Translations under genes and position numbers: made by a program
Notes under the pieces: generated by a model
Told to the model about the DNA's origin: nothing
What the model saw: the letters and a program-made list of their open reading frames with translations, nothing else
Database searches by the model: none
Assembly (NCBI GenBank): GCA_944373065.1
Contig: CALWAJ010000013.1
Location: 1 to 21,005 of the forward strand
Direction of reading: 5' to 3'
Length of the DNA stretch: 21,005 bases
DNA from: an uncultured Bacilli bacterium
GTDB lineage: Bacteria; Bacillota_I; Bacilli_A; RF39; UBA660
Part shown: positions 7,820 to 15,563 of the stretch, piece by piece
Layout of the letters: every line of letters starts with the position of its first letter
Numbering within the stretch: the stretch's first letter is position 1

Positions 7820-8228
7820 TTCAAAAAAAAGTAGTGGTATAGGAAAATTTGTTGCAGGTGCAGCGCTTGGAGCTGGTTTAGGAATTCTTTTTGCTCCTAA
7901 AAAAGGAAGTGAAACAAGAAAGGATTTAAAAGAAAAACTTGATAATGTAGTTGCTAAAATAAAGTCAGTTGATACTGAAGAAGTTAAAGAAATGTTTGAA
8001 CAAAAAGTAGATGAGATAAAAGCTGAACTTGAAGATTTAGATAAAGAAAAGGCCTTAAAAATTGCAAAACAAAAAGGAGAAGATATCAAGAAAAAATGTC
8101 AAGATTTAGTTAATCTTGCTGTTGCTAAAGGCACTCCTGTTTTAGAGCAAGCAGCTGAAGAATTAAGATTAAAAGCTATTGATGTAGTTAGTGATGTACT
8201 AGAAAAACTAGAATCAAAAAACAAATAA
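7812..8228 (+). CDS. YtxH-like general stress protein
   Basis: The 138-residue product has the YtxH-family N-terminus (PF12732): a Gly/Ala-rich hydrophobic segment, KFVAGAALGAGLGILFAPKK (12-31), followed by GSETRKDLKEKL, the standard signature. The rest is a long charged helix with coiled-coil character. YtxH proteins are small membrane-associated proteins of the Bacillus general stress response; their biochemical role is unknown. The ATG at 7812 overlaps the YtxG-like gene and has GGAAAGGATG just upstream; longer in-frame versions from 7761 lie inside the upstream gene and lack a start site. It ends the operon and is followed by a terminator. Confidence 0.85.
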   Translation: MSNSKKSSGIGKFVAGAALGAGLGILFAPKKGSETRKDLKEKLDNVVAKIKSVDTEEVKEMFEQKVDEIKAELEDLDKEKALKIAKQKGEDIKKKCQDLVNLAVAKGTPVLEQAAEELRLKAIDVVSDVLEKLESKNK

Positions 8229-8244
8229 ATAATATATAAATAAT

Positions 8245-8281
8245 AGAACTGATTCTGATATTTAGCAGATTAGTTCTTTTT
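8245..8281 (+). terminator. Rho-independent terminator after the ytxH-like gene
   Basis: AGAACTGATTCTG (8245-8257) pairs with CAGATTAGTTCT (8266-8277), with one GT wobble and one bulged T, followed by a run of five T. Confidence 0.8.
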
Positions 8282-8283
8282 AC

Positions 8284-8312
8284 TTGCATTTTTTTAATAA
8301 AGATGGTATAAT
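8284..8312 (+). promoter_or_regulatory. Promoter of the adhesin-sortase operon
   Basis: TTGCAT (8284-8289) and TATAAT (8307-8312) are 17 bases apart, with an extended -10 TG at 8304-8305. The -35 matches the consensus at only three positions, but the -10 is perfect. It lies just after the preceding terminator, and about 20 bases downstream is an unusually G-rich ribosome binding site (8332-8337, six G) before the ATG. Confidence 0.75.
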
Positions 8313-8343
8313 ATAGGCACAAAAACAAATTGGGGGGATTATA

Positions 8344-10434
8344 ATGAAGTTTATTAAAAGTAAAAAAATAAAACTAATGCTTTTAGCAGTATTAGTTGCA
8401 ACTTTTGGTATTTTTGGAGCGTTTAACACTCAAGCAGAAGTAACAGCTCCAACATCATTCACAGCTAATAATGAAAAATTATTAGATGGTTATATTGATA
8501 ACTGGCACTATGGTAAATTAACTAATAGTGCAGGTGGTTATGTCTATTGTCAAGACTTCCATAAAAAAATACCATATGGAGTAACAATGACTTTGTCAGG
8601 TGAAGCTCCAGCAGGTATTGCTTACATCATTGCTAATGGTTTTCCTTATAAATCAATAACTGGTAATGATGATATGGACTACTATATTACTCAAGCAGCA
8701 GTATGGTGGTATTTAGATGAAACAGCCGGAACTAATAATTTACCTGATAATTTTAAAACTACAGGTTCTGACCCACATAATATAAGACAATATATTATTA
8801 AACTAGTTAACGAAGCAAAAAATGTAACAGGATATGCATCACCTGCCATAAGTTTAGTTAATAATAACACTAACTTACACTTAAGTAGTGATAAAAAATA
8901 TTATGAATCAGATGCTATAGGTGTAAAAACATTATATACAACTGGAAACTATACTATATCATTAAGTAATGCACCAGAAGGAACAACAGTAGTTAATGCT
9001 AATAGTAATGCCGTAACTAATTCTTTCAGTCCAAGTGAAAGTTTTAAAATAAGAGTACCAGTATCTAGTGTTGATCCAGGTAACTTAAGTATTAAGATAA
9101 CTGCTACAACAACAGGTTCTATAAATAAAGCATATAAATATGATTCTAGTGACGATACTAAACAAGATGTAATAGGTTCAGTTTTATATCCTGAAACATC
9201 AACTGTAAAAGCAGAAACAACAGTAAATCTATCTACAAGTAAAGTAACAATTACTAAAATTGATGCTGATACAAATAAACCTTTAGCAGGAGCTGTCTTT
9301 GTTGTTAAAGATAGTAGTGGTAAAGAAGTAGCAAAATGGACATCTACAACTAATTCTTATGTAATTAGAAACTTGCCAAATGGTGATTATACATTACAAG
9401 AAACAAAAGCACCATCTGGTTATAACTTAAACACACAAATAGTTAAATTTACAATTTCTGATACTAATAGAAATATTGTTATTAGATTCCAAAACCGTGA
9501 AATAGAAAAGAAAGCTACAATCATAAAAGTTGATGCTGATACAAATAAAGCAGTAGCAGGAGCAACTTTAGTTGTGAAAGATAGTAATGGTAAAGAAGTA
9601 GCAAATTTTGTAACTACAACAAGTCCATACGTCTTAGAAGATTTAGCTGATGGAACTTATACAGTAGAAGAAACAAAGGCTCCAGCTGGCTATAAAAAGA
9701 CGGATGAAATATATAAATTTACAATTTCTGATACTAATAACAATATAAAAGTAACTATCAAAAATAAAGCAATAGAAAAGAAAGCTACAATTATAAAAGT
9801 CGATGCAGATACTAATCAACCAGTAGCAGGAGCAACTTTAGTAGTAAAAGATAAAAGTGGTAAAGAAGTAGCAAATTTTGTAACTACTTTAAAACCATAC
9901 GTTTTAGAAGACTTAGCTGATGGAACTTATACAGTAGAAGAGTTAAAAGCACCAGCTGGCTATGAAAAGACAGATGAGATATACAACTTTACAATTTCTG
10001 ATACTAATAATAATGTAACAGTTACTATTGAAAATAAAGCAATAGAAAAATTAGTTAATATCTTAAAAGTAGATGCAAAAACTGGAGATCCTTTAAAAGG
10101 AGCAACTCTAGTAGTAAAAAATAGCGATGGTGACGTAATCGAAGAATTTGTAACTACAGAAGAAGCACATACTATAACAGGACTAAAAGATGGTAAATAT
10201 ACAGTAGAAGAAACACAAGCTCCAGAAGGTTACAAAAAGAGTGATGAAATATATGAATTCACAATCAGTGATAAAACACCAACAGCTGTTATAATGTTTG
10301 AAAACTATGAAGAAGTAGAAGTACCATTTACTGGTAGTAGTAAATCTCTTATAAGTACTTTGTTTGGAACAATGTTAATAATATCCGGAGTAGGATTCGT
10401 TTACTACAATGGCAAAAAACAAAAAGTTAAATAA
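8344..10434 (+). CDS. LPxTG-type surface adhesin: thioester domain plus four CnaB isopeptide domains
   Basis: This 696-residue secreted protein is a covalent adhesin. Residues 1-31 are a Sec signal peptide with cleavage probably near TQA-EV. The N-terminal domain looks like a thioester domain (TED, as in streptococcal Cpa/SfbI): Cys69 in YVYCQDF and Gln117 in YITQAAVWW would form the internal thioester that bonds host amines. After a beta-rich linker come four CnaB/SpaA domains of about 90 residues, starting near 302, 391, 481 and 571. Each has the Lys (305, 395, 485, 575), Glu (353, 443, 533, 623) and Asn (384, 474, 564, 654) for an intramolecular isopeptide bond. The C-terminus has the sorting motif VPFTG (660-664), a hydrophobic helix and the basic tail KKQKVK. 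The sortase gene overlaps its end. It might be a stalked monomer or a pilin subunit; no second pilin is present here. Confidence 0.9.
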   Translation: MKFIKSKKIKLMLLAVLVATFGIFGAFNTQAEVTAPTSFTANNEKLLDGYIDNWHYGKLTNSAGGYVYCQDFHKKIPYGVTMTLSGEAPAGIAYIIANGFPYKSITGNDDMDYYITQAAVWWYLDETAGTNNLPDNFKTTGSDPHNIRQYIIKLVNEAKNVTGYASPAISLVNNNTNLHLSSDKKYYESDAIGVKTLYTTGNYTISLSNAPEGTTVVNANSNAVTNSFSPSESFKIRVPVSSVDPGNLSIKITATTTGSINKAYKYDSSDDTKQDVIGSVLYPETSTVKAETTVNLSTSKVTITKIDADTNKPLAGAVFVVKDSSGKEVAKWTSTTNSYVIRNLPNGDYTLQETKAPSGYNLNTQIVKFTISDTNRNIVIRFQNREIEKKATIIKVDADTNKAVAGATLVVKDSNGKEVANFVTTTSPYVLEDLADGTYTVEETKAPAGYKKTDEIYKFTISDTNNNIKVTIKNKAIEKKATIIKVDADTNQPVAGATLVVKDKSGKEVANFVTTLKPYVLEDLADGTYTVEELKAPAGYEKTDEIYNFTISDTNNNVTVTIENKAIEKLVNILKVDAKTGDPLKGATLVVKNSDGDVIEEFVTTEEAHTITGLKDGKYTVEETQAPEGYKKSDEIYEFTISDKTPTAVIMFENYEEVEVPFTGSSKSLISTLFGTMLIISGVGFVYYNGKKQKVK
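9247..10309 (+). repeat. Four tandem 267-270 bp repeats encoding CnaB domains
   Basis: The coding repeats begin at about 9247, 9514, 9784 and 10054. Copies two and three are the closest: they share long identical stretches at both DNA and protein level (for example GATLVVKD, GKEVANFVTT and VLEDLADGTYTVEE), pointing to a fairly recent duplication. Copies one and four are more diverged. Confidence 0.85.
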
Positions 10435-11056
10435 GAAAAGAATCTCTCCTAATACAGCAGCTCTAATAGGAGCTATCGTAATAACTTTAGGAGGATTCTT
10501 TCTTTTCTCTAACTTCATTAGTGATAAAAGACTTCAAGCCTATGACCATATGAATGAACAAATATATAAAGGCGAAACAAAAATATATGATGTCAATACA
10601 GAAGAAATTACAGAAACTAATGAAGAAGAAAAGACTCAAAATGTTAATATTGAAAGTTATATTGGATATTTAGAGATTCCAAAGATAAAATTTAAAAGGG
10701 GTTTTTACGAAATTAATTCTACTTTAAATAACGTAGATTCAAACATTGAAATAATAAAAGGAAGTGACTTACCAACTATACCTAATGGTAACCTTATAAT
10801 TGCAGGACACTCAGGAACTGGTTGGAATTCCTTCTTTAAAAACTTATATAAGCTAGAAAAAGGTGATACAGCAACAGTCACATTTGGTGGACTTAAATAT
10901 AACTATCGAATAACAAATATCTATAAAGAAAAAAATACAGGTACTGTGGGGATTAGAAGAAATTATGAAATATCTACACTTACACTAATAACTTGTACAA
11001 AAGATGATAGTTCTACACAAACAATCTATATAGCAGAACTATATAGTATTGAATAA
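10409..11056 (+). CDS. Sortase, probably dedicated to the upstream adhesin
   Basis: The 215-residue protein has an N-terminal membrane anchor (about 15-35) after a basic start and a sortase beta-barrel. His134 lies in IIAGHSGTGWNSFF and Cys196 in LTLITCTKDD, both at expected positions. The third catalytic residue, normally Arg eight or so residues after the Cys and five before the Ala of the last strand, is Gln204 in this reading (STQTIYIAEL), which is unusual. The IYIAEL ending and the spacing look more like class B than class A, but the class is uncertain. It starts at ATG 10409, inside the last 26 bases of the adhesin gene; AGGA is 14-15 bases upstream, so translation may rely on coupling. 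It should cleave VPFTG between Thr and Gly and attach the adhesin to the wall. Confidence 0.85.
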   Translation: MAKNKKLNKKRISPNTAALIGAIVITLGGFFLFSNFISDKRLQAYDHMNEQIYKGETKIYDVNTEEITETNEEEKTQNVNIESYIGYLEIPKIKFKRGFYEINSTLNNVDSNIEIIKGSDLPTIPNGNLIIAGHSGTGWNSFFKNLYKLEKGDTATVTFGGLKYNYRITNIYKEKNTGTVGIRRNYEISTLTLITCTKDDSSTQTIYIAELYSIE

Positions 11057-11073
11057 AAAAGGGGGTGTTATTA

Positions 11074-11925
11074 ATGAGTCCATTATCATTGATAACAAAA
11101 TTACAAACAGTTTTTGATTTTATAATATCAAGAAACTTATATCTTATGATTTTAGCAGTTCTTGTTTTCTTAACAATAATCTTTATTACAACTAATGGTT
11201 CAAATAGAAAGCAAAGTAAAAAGACATATATTATCCTTTATCTTGCTTTCTTTGCCTTCATAGGAATTCAATATGGAGAAAGTATTGTAACAGTATTAGA
11301 TTATGCTATTAATGAAATATTCTATACATATTACTTTCCTAATATAGTAATATATCTAATTATGTTAATTGTAACTAACATAATATTGTGGAAAACAATT
11401 TTTAGTGAGAAAAATGATAAAAAATTAAAAATCTTAAACTCATGTGCTTTTAGTATTATAGTCTATCTCTTTATACTAGGCATATCTGCTATAAATAACT
11501 TGAACTTAGATATATTTAATATCACAGAATTATACAGTAGTAATCAAGTTAGAAGTATATTAGAGTTAAGTATGTTAATATTTACGTTTTGGATTGTTCT
11601 ACTAGTAATTTATCATTTAATTAAAAAATTCCAATACAAACACAATATAATAAAAACAGAAGAATTTACAAACTATAACATTATAAATGATTTCAATATA
11701 GACAAAGCTTACAAAGTACCAAAAACAAGAATTTATATTGAAGAAGAAAAAAAAGAAGAACCTAAAATAGAAAAGCCAAGTTTAGAGCCAGGTTTTACTT
11801 TAGAAGAATATAAAGTAATGTCCAAAATACTAAAAGAAGAACAAGAACAAAAGAGAAAAGAAGAAACTGAAGATAATAACCCTTTAACAGAATTAAATAA
11901 ATTATATCAAAGTATAAGAGATTAG
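11074..11925 (+). CDS. Polytopic membrane protein of the adhesin-sortase operon, unknown function
   Basis: The 283-residue product has about five hydrophobic segments (roughly 22-40, 52-68, 89-108, 122-141, 160-183) followed by a soluble C-terminal tail of about 100 residues, rich in Glu and Lys (EEEKKEEPKIEKPSLEPG), ending LNKLYQSIRD. The basic residues after segment five suggest the tail is cytoplasmic. The ATG at 11074 has GGGGGTG 6 bases upstream, the same G-rich style as the adhesin's site; a GTG at 11065 lies inside it. It follows the sortase after 17 bases and is followed by a strong terminator, so it belongs to the operon. No known family is recognised; help with export, anchoring or assembly is an inference from context only. 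Confidence 0.75.
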   Translation: MSPLSLITKLQTVFDFIISRNLYLMILAVLVFLTIIFITTNGSNRKQSKKTYIILYLAFFAFIGIQYGESIVTVLDYAINEIFYTYYFPNIVIYLIMLIVTNIILWKTIFSEKNDKKLKILNSCAFSIIVYLFILGISAINNLNLDIFNITELYSSNQVRSILELSMLIFTFWIVLLVIYHLIKKFQYKHNIIKTEEFTNYNIINDFNIDKAYKVPKTRIYIEEEKKEEPKIEKPSLEPGFTLEEYKVMSKILKEEQEQKRKEETEDNNPLTELNKLYQSIRD

Positions 11926-11953
11926 CTTAAATAAAATAAGTTAATCTCTTTTT
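11919..11953 (+). terminator. Rho-independent terminator of the adhesin operon
   Basis: AGATTAGCTTA (11919-11929) pairs with TAAGTTAATCT (11937-11947), 11 bp with one GT wobble, followed by CTTTTT. It includes the stop codon of the membrane protein gene. Confidence 0.85.
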
Positions 11954-11977
11954 AGTTAAATTTAAACATCAATATCA

Positions 11978-11983
11978 TATAAT
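11978..11983 (+). promoter_or_regulatory. Probable -10 element of the DUF2935-like gene
   Basis: A perfect TATAAT lies 15 bases before the ATG at 11999, directly after the preceding terminator. No convincing -35 is seen 16-18 bases upstream. The short leader still leaves room for AGGTG, 5 bases before the ATG. Confidence 0.5.
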
Positions 11984-11998
11984 TATATAGGTGATAAA

Positions 11999-12922
11999 AT
12001 GTTAACAGAAGAAGAGTTTTATAAAGAGTCAATAGATACTAATTTATATTACTTACGAACATTAAGAGATTTTTGTATTAATATTGAACTTTCTTTTTAT
12101 GGAGATAACCCATACAAATCAAGAGCGGCCCTTCTTGCTAGAAGAAGTCAAGATTTAGGTCGAGAAATAGTAACATTGACTAATGGTAAAGTACCAACTA
12201 AAGGAATAGATTATCAAATATATTATACAGAATATACTTTGCCTATAGAAAGATTAACAGAAAAACTTTTTGGTATTAATCTTGCTACTGATATTACAGA
12301 AATGGAACTTAAACTAATTCCAACAGATACTTTTGATATAAATGATGAAATAATAAAAAGTATGACTTCTATGAATGAAAGAGCTGTAGATATTGCAAAT
12401 GAGTTCATTATGCTAGCAAGAGAAATAAGAGGAGAAATGACATCTAATAATCTATTTTCCTATTCATATCCTACTATGTATAACTTTATGATTATAACTA
12501 TTGAACTATATATAGGAGAATTAAATAGATTAAAAGAAATGATAAAAAAAGACCCTATTATTGCATTAGATACAGAATATGGCTACAACATAACCGCTTA
12601 TGAAATAACTTCCTTTTTAAGAGGTTTAATAGATCCTAATGCAACTCAATATATAGAAGTATTAAACAATATATTAAATGAAATATATCCACAACTATTA
12701 GAAGATTATAATTCGCTACCTTTATCTCCTGAAAATCAACAAAATCTAACAGAACGTAGTATTGCAGTTATAAGAAGAATTAGACTATTAATAACAGATA
12801 TGTTAAAAGACTTATTAGCTGCTAAACTATACTTTATAATAGAACCCCTTGCTCTCGATAACTTCTACCGAAATATAAATTATTTTCTATATGCTTTAGA
12901 TGCAAATAATAAAGAAGAATAA
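11999..12922 (+). CDS. All-helical protein, possibly a divergent DUF2935 member
   Basis: This 307-residue protein reads as a bundle of long helices with no signal peptide or membrane span. It seems to hold two similar halves: one starting at NLYYLRTLRDFCINIELSF, the other at PTMYNFMIITIELYIGEL. It ends IEPLALDNFYRNINYFLYALD. The pattern resembles DUF2935 (PF11155), where the corresponding segments read like EHALFI and DHxxREAxxFL with His/Glu metal ligands. Here those His positions appear to be Asp, Phe or Asn, so metal binding may be lost. The gene stands alone between two terminators with its own promoter. The resemblance is by eye and weak; a function is not proposed. Confidence 0.7.
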   Translation: MLTEEEFYKESIDTNLYYLRTLRDFCINIELSFYGDNPYKSRAALLARRSQDLGREIVTLTNGKVPTKGIDYQIYYTEYTLPIERLTEKLFGINLATDITEMELKLIPTDTFDINDEIIKSMTSMNERAVDIANEFIMLAREIRGEMTSNNLFSYSYPTMYNFMIITIELYIGELNRLKEMIKKDPIIALDTEYGYNITAYEITSFLRGLIDPNATQYIEVLNNILNEIYPQLLEDYNSLPLSPENQQNLTERSIAVIRRIRLLITDMLKDLLAAKLYFIIEPLALDNFYRNINYFLYALDANNKEE

Positions 12923-12940
12923 AGTGTCTTCTTTTTCTTT
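12911..12940 (+). terminator. Terminator after the DUF2935-like gene
   Basis: AAAGAAGA (12911-12918) pairs with TCTTCTTT (12927-12934), 8 bp with an 8-base loop, followed by a T-rich tract. The stem is AT-rich, so moderate strength; the gene's last codons and stop lie in it. Confidence 0.65.
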
Positions 12941-12957
12941 TCCCCTACTTAAAATAA

Positions 12958-12966
12958 TGATATAAT
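12958..12966 (+). promoter_or_regulatory. Extended -10 promoter for pcrA
   Basis: TGATATAAT (12958-12966) gives a perfect -10 with the TG extension; the -35 position is only T-rich. It sits 22 bases before the pcrA ATG and right after the preceding terminator, and would drive the pcrA-ligA group. Confidence 0.6.
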
Positions 12967-12988
12967 GAATTAGGAAGTAGGTAATAAT

Positions 12989-15079
12989 ATGGACTTAGAT
13001 AATTTAAATAAAGAACAAAAAGAAGCAGTTTTATATAATGATGGACCTCTTTTAATATTAGCAGGAGCAGGCTCTGGTAAGACGAAAGTATTAACTACTA
13101 AAATAGCATACTTAATAGAAGAATTAGATGTCTTACCCTGGGAAATATTAGCTATCACATTTACTAATAAAGCAGCCCTTGAAATGAAAGAACGTGTTGA
13201 TAAAATGATTGGTCAAAAATCTAAAGATATTCAAATATCAACCTTTCACTCTTTTGGACTTAGAATATTAAGAGAAAACTATAAAAAATTAGATTATGAT
13301 AATAACTTTGTTATCATGGATAGTGATGATTCTTTAACAATAGTAAAAAAAATCTTAAAAACTTTAAACTATGATCCTAAAATATATAATCCAAAAGCAA
13401 TTAGAAATAAAATAAGTAATTGTAAAAATGAATTGTTATCTCCATCTGACTATGAAAAATACATTGCTAGTGATTATGAGAAAGTAGTTAGTGAAGTATA
13501 TTATAAATATGAAGAAAAATTAAAACAAAACAATGCTGTTGATTTTGATGATCTTCTTCTTTTACCTATAAAATTATTTAGAAAGTTTCCTGATGTTTTA
13601 CAACATTATCAAGAACGTTATAAATACATTTTAATAGATGAATATCAAGATACAAATGAAGCTCAGTACATCTTATCAAAAATGATAAGTGCTAAGTATA
13701 AAAATATTTGTGTCGTAGGAGATGCCGACCAAGCTATTTATGGCTTTAGAGGAGCTAATTACAAAAATATCTTAAACTTTGAAAAAGATTATCCTAATGC
13801 TAAAAGTATAAAACTAGAACAGAACTATCGTTCAACTAAGACTATACTAGATGCTGCTAACTGTGTTATTAAAAACAATGAAAAAAGAAAAGAGAAAAAT
13901 CTTTGGTCAACTAAAGGCGAAGGAGATAAAATAACTTATTATCGTGCCTATGATGAGAAAGATGAAAGTCATTATACTGCCATGGAGATAAAGAAACTTC
14001 TAGATGCTGGAAAAGATGCCAGTGATATAGCAATTCTTTATCGCACTAACGCTCAGTCACGTGTTATAGAAGAAGAACTATTAAAACAAAACATTCCCTA
14101 CCGCATTGTAGGAGGCTTTAGTTTCTATCAAAGAAAAGAAATAAAAGACTTGCTAGCATACCTTAAATTAATCTATAATCCTAAAGATGATGTCAGCTTT
14201 TTAAGAGTTATAAATACCCCTAAAAGAGGTATAGGGCTTAAATCAATAGAACATCTTACAGCTAAAGCTGATCTTGAAAATATTAGCCTTTTTGATGCAA
14301 TAGAAAGTGGTAAAGAATTAAGCTTTAAAGAATTAATACTATCACTTCAAAATATAAAAGAAAAAGTAACATTAACAGAATTAATAGATAAAGTATTAGA
14401 TGCTACTGGTATGAAAAAAGAACTAGAAAGTGAAAAATTAATTGAAAGCGAAATAAGATTAGAAAACCTAGAAGAATTTAAATCTATTACTAAAGCCTTT
14501 GAAGAAAGAATGGGACTAGTTTCATTAGAAGATTTCTTATATGAAGTAAGTCTAGTTAATGATAAAGATGAGTATAAAGATCCAAGACATAAAGTAAGCT
14601 TAATGACAATTCATGCTGTTAAAGGCCTAGAATATGATGTTGTCTTTGTATTAGGATTAGAAGAAGGAATATTCCCTCACTTAAATTCACTTATGAGTAG
14701 TAGTGAAACAGAAGAGGAAAGAAGATTATGCTATGTAGCAATTACAAGAGCTAAAGAAAAATTATATCTATTGAACGCTAGAAGAAGAATGCTATTTGGT
14801 AAAGAAGGAATTAATCCACCTAGTAGATTCTTACAAGAAATAGATAAAAGTTTAATTGAAACTGAAAATAAAGAAAAAGAAGAAGTAAAAATAATAAATA
14901 AAGAAGATGTTTTAAGAGATGAGGACGTTGACTACAAAGTAGGAGACTATGTTCATCATGAAAACTTTGGAGCAGGTAAGGTTATTGATGTAACTAATTC
15001 TCTAGTTACAGTAGCTTTTTCTCATCCTTATGGGGTTAAAAAATTAATAAAAAATCATAAAAGTTTAACTAAAGTATAA
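12989..15079 (+). CDS. pcrA: ATP-dependent DNA helicase PcrA (UvrD/Rep family)
   Basis: PcrA is the SF1A 3'-5' helicase used in nucleotide excision repair, rolling-circle replication and removal of RecA or RNA polymerase. The 696-residue protein contains all motifs in order: Q motif NLNKEQKEAV, Walker A AGAGSGKT (25-32), motif Ia ITFTNKAA, ISTFHSFG, Walker B IDEYQDT (216-222), motif III GDADQAIYGFRGA, motif IV LEQNYRST, motif V MTIHAVKGLEYDVVF, and motif VI YVAITRAKEKL (around 582). The C-terminal 48 residues, from YKVGDYVHHENFGAGKV, are the Tudor-like domain that binds RNA polymerase. The length is slightly below the usual 720-740. AGG lies 7 bases before the ATG. It leads a group ending in ligA, as in Bacillus, although pcrB is absent and other genes intervene. 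Confidence 0.95.
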   Translation: MDLDNLNKEQKEAVLYNDGPLLILAGAGSGKTKVLTTKIAYLIEELDVLPWEILAITFTNKAALEMKERVDKMIGQKSKDIQISTFHSFGLRILRENYKKLDYDNNFVIMDSDDSLTIVKKILKTLNYDPKIYNPKAIRNKISNCKNELLSPSDYEKYIASDYEKVVSEVYYKYEEKLKQNNAVDFDDLLLLPIKLFRKFPDVLQHYQERYKYILIDEYQDTNEAQYILSKMISAKYKNICVVGDADQAIYGFRGANYKNILNFEKDYPNAKSIKLEQNYRSTKTILDAANCVIKNNEKRKEKNLWSTKGEGDKITYYRAYDEKDESHYTAMEIKKLLDAGKDASDIAILYRTNAQSRVIEEELLKQNIPYRIVGGFSFYQRKEIKDLLAYLKLIYNPKDDVSFLRVINTPKRGIGLKSIEHLTAKADLENISLFDAIESGKELSFKELILSLQNIKEKVTLTELIDKVLDATGMKKELESEKLIESEIRLENLEEFKSITKAFEERMGLVSLEDFLYEVSLVNDKDEYKDPRHKVSLMTIHAVKGLEYDVVFVLGLEEGIFPHLNSLMSSSETEEERRLCYVAITRAKEKLYLLNARRRMLFGKEGINPPSRFLQEIDKSLIETENKEKEEVKIINKEDVLRDEDVDYKVGDYVHHENFGAGKVIDVTNSLVTVAFSHPYGVKKLIKNHKSLTKV

Positions 15080-15093
15080 AGGAGAAATACATT

Positions 15094-15489
15094 ATGGAAG
15101 AATATTTAAAAAAAGGCTATAAATTAAGTGTAGTAGCTGATAGACAAATTAATCGTTTAAATGGAGCCTTAATATTAGGTGATAGCTTATCTATAGAAGG
15201 ACTAGAGGAACTAAAAGAAGAAGACTTAGACTTTTTATTAGATACTAATATTGCAGATAATTTATATAAAGGCAAAACTTTAATTGCTACTTATAATTTA
15301 GAACAAAATTTATTTACATCTAGCATTGTGGAAAGAAAATATAATGGGCCATATAATGAAGAAAGTTATTATGAAAATGTAGTTTCTTCTTTAGCAACTA
15401 CCTTTGCAGGAAGTCTCTTTAAATTAGAAAAAGGCTTAGAGAAAGGAAAAAAATATGTCAAATGTAATCGGCAAGTAAGAAAAATGTGA
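15094..15489 (+). CDS. Small protein of unknown function between pcrA and the NTP-transferases
   Basis: The 131-residue product is soluble, with no signal peptide or membrane helix. It starts MEEYLKKGYKLSVVADRQIN, continues with an acidic stretch (GLEELKEEDLDFLLDTNIAD) and a beta-like segment (KTLIATYNLEQNLFTSSIV), and ends with a basic tail, KKYVKCNRQVRKM, then TGA. AAGGAG lies about 9 bases before the ATG, and only 14 bases separate it from pcrA, so it is probably co-transcribed. No family is recognised. The basic C-terminus could contact nucleic acid, but this is only suggested by charge. Confidence 0.65.
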   Translation: MEEYLKKGYKLSVVADRQINRLNGALILGDSLSIEGLEELKEEDLDFLLDTNIADNLYKGKTLIATYNLEQNLFTSSIVERKYNGPYNEESYYENVVSSLATTFAGSLFKLEKGLEKGKKYVKCNRQVRKM

Positions 15490-15563
15490 AAATTAAGCTG
15501 AAAAGTGCCGGAATTCTGTGCTAACATATTGAAATTATAAGAAAAATAATACTAGGAGGATAT

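Noticed and set aside
7480..8089. Minus-strand ORFs of 114 and 102 residues
   Set aside because: They are antisense to the YtxG- and YtxH-like genes, whose own family motifs and ribosome binding sites are clear.
9247..10309. Regular repeats that could suggest a CRISPR array
   Set aside because: The unit is 267-270 bases, in frame and coding, with protein-level conservation; there are no short direct repeats with spacers.
15490..15563. Possible regulatory leader before the NTP-transferase pair
   Set aside because: It has slightly higher GC than its surroundings, but no stable hairpin, no riboswitch-like layout and no convincing promoter can be read in it.
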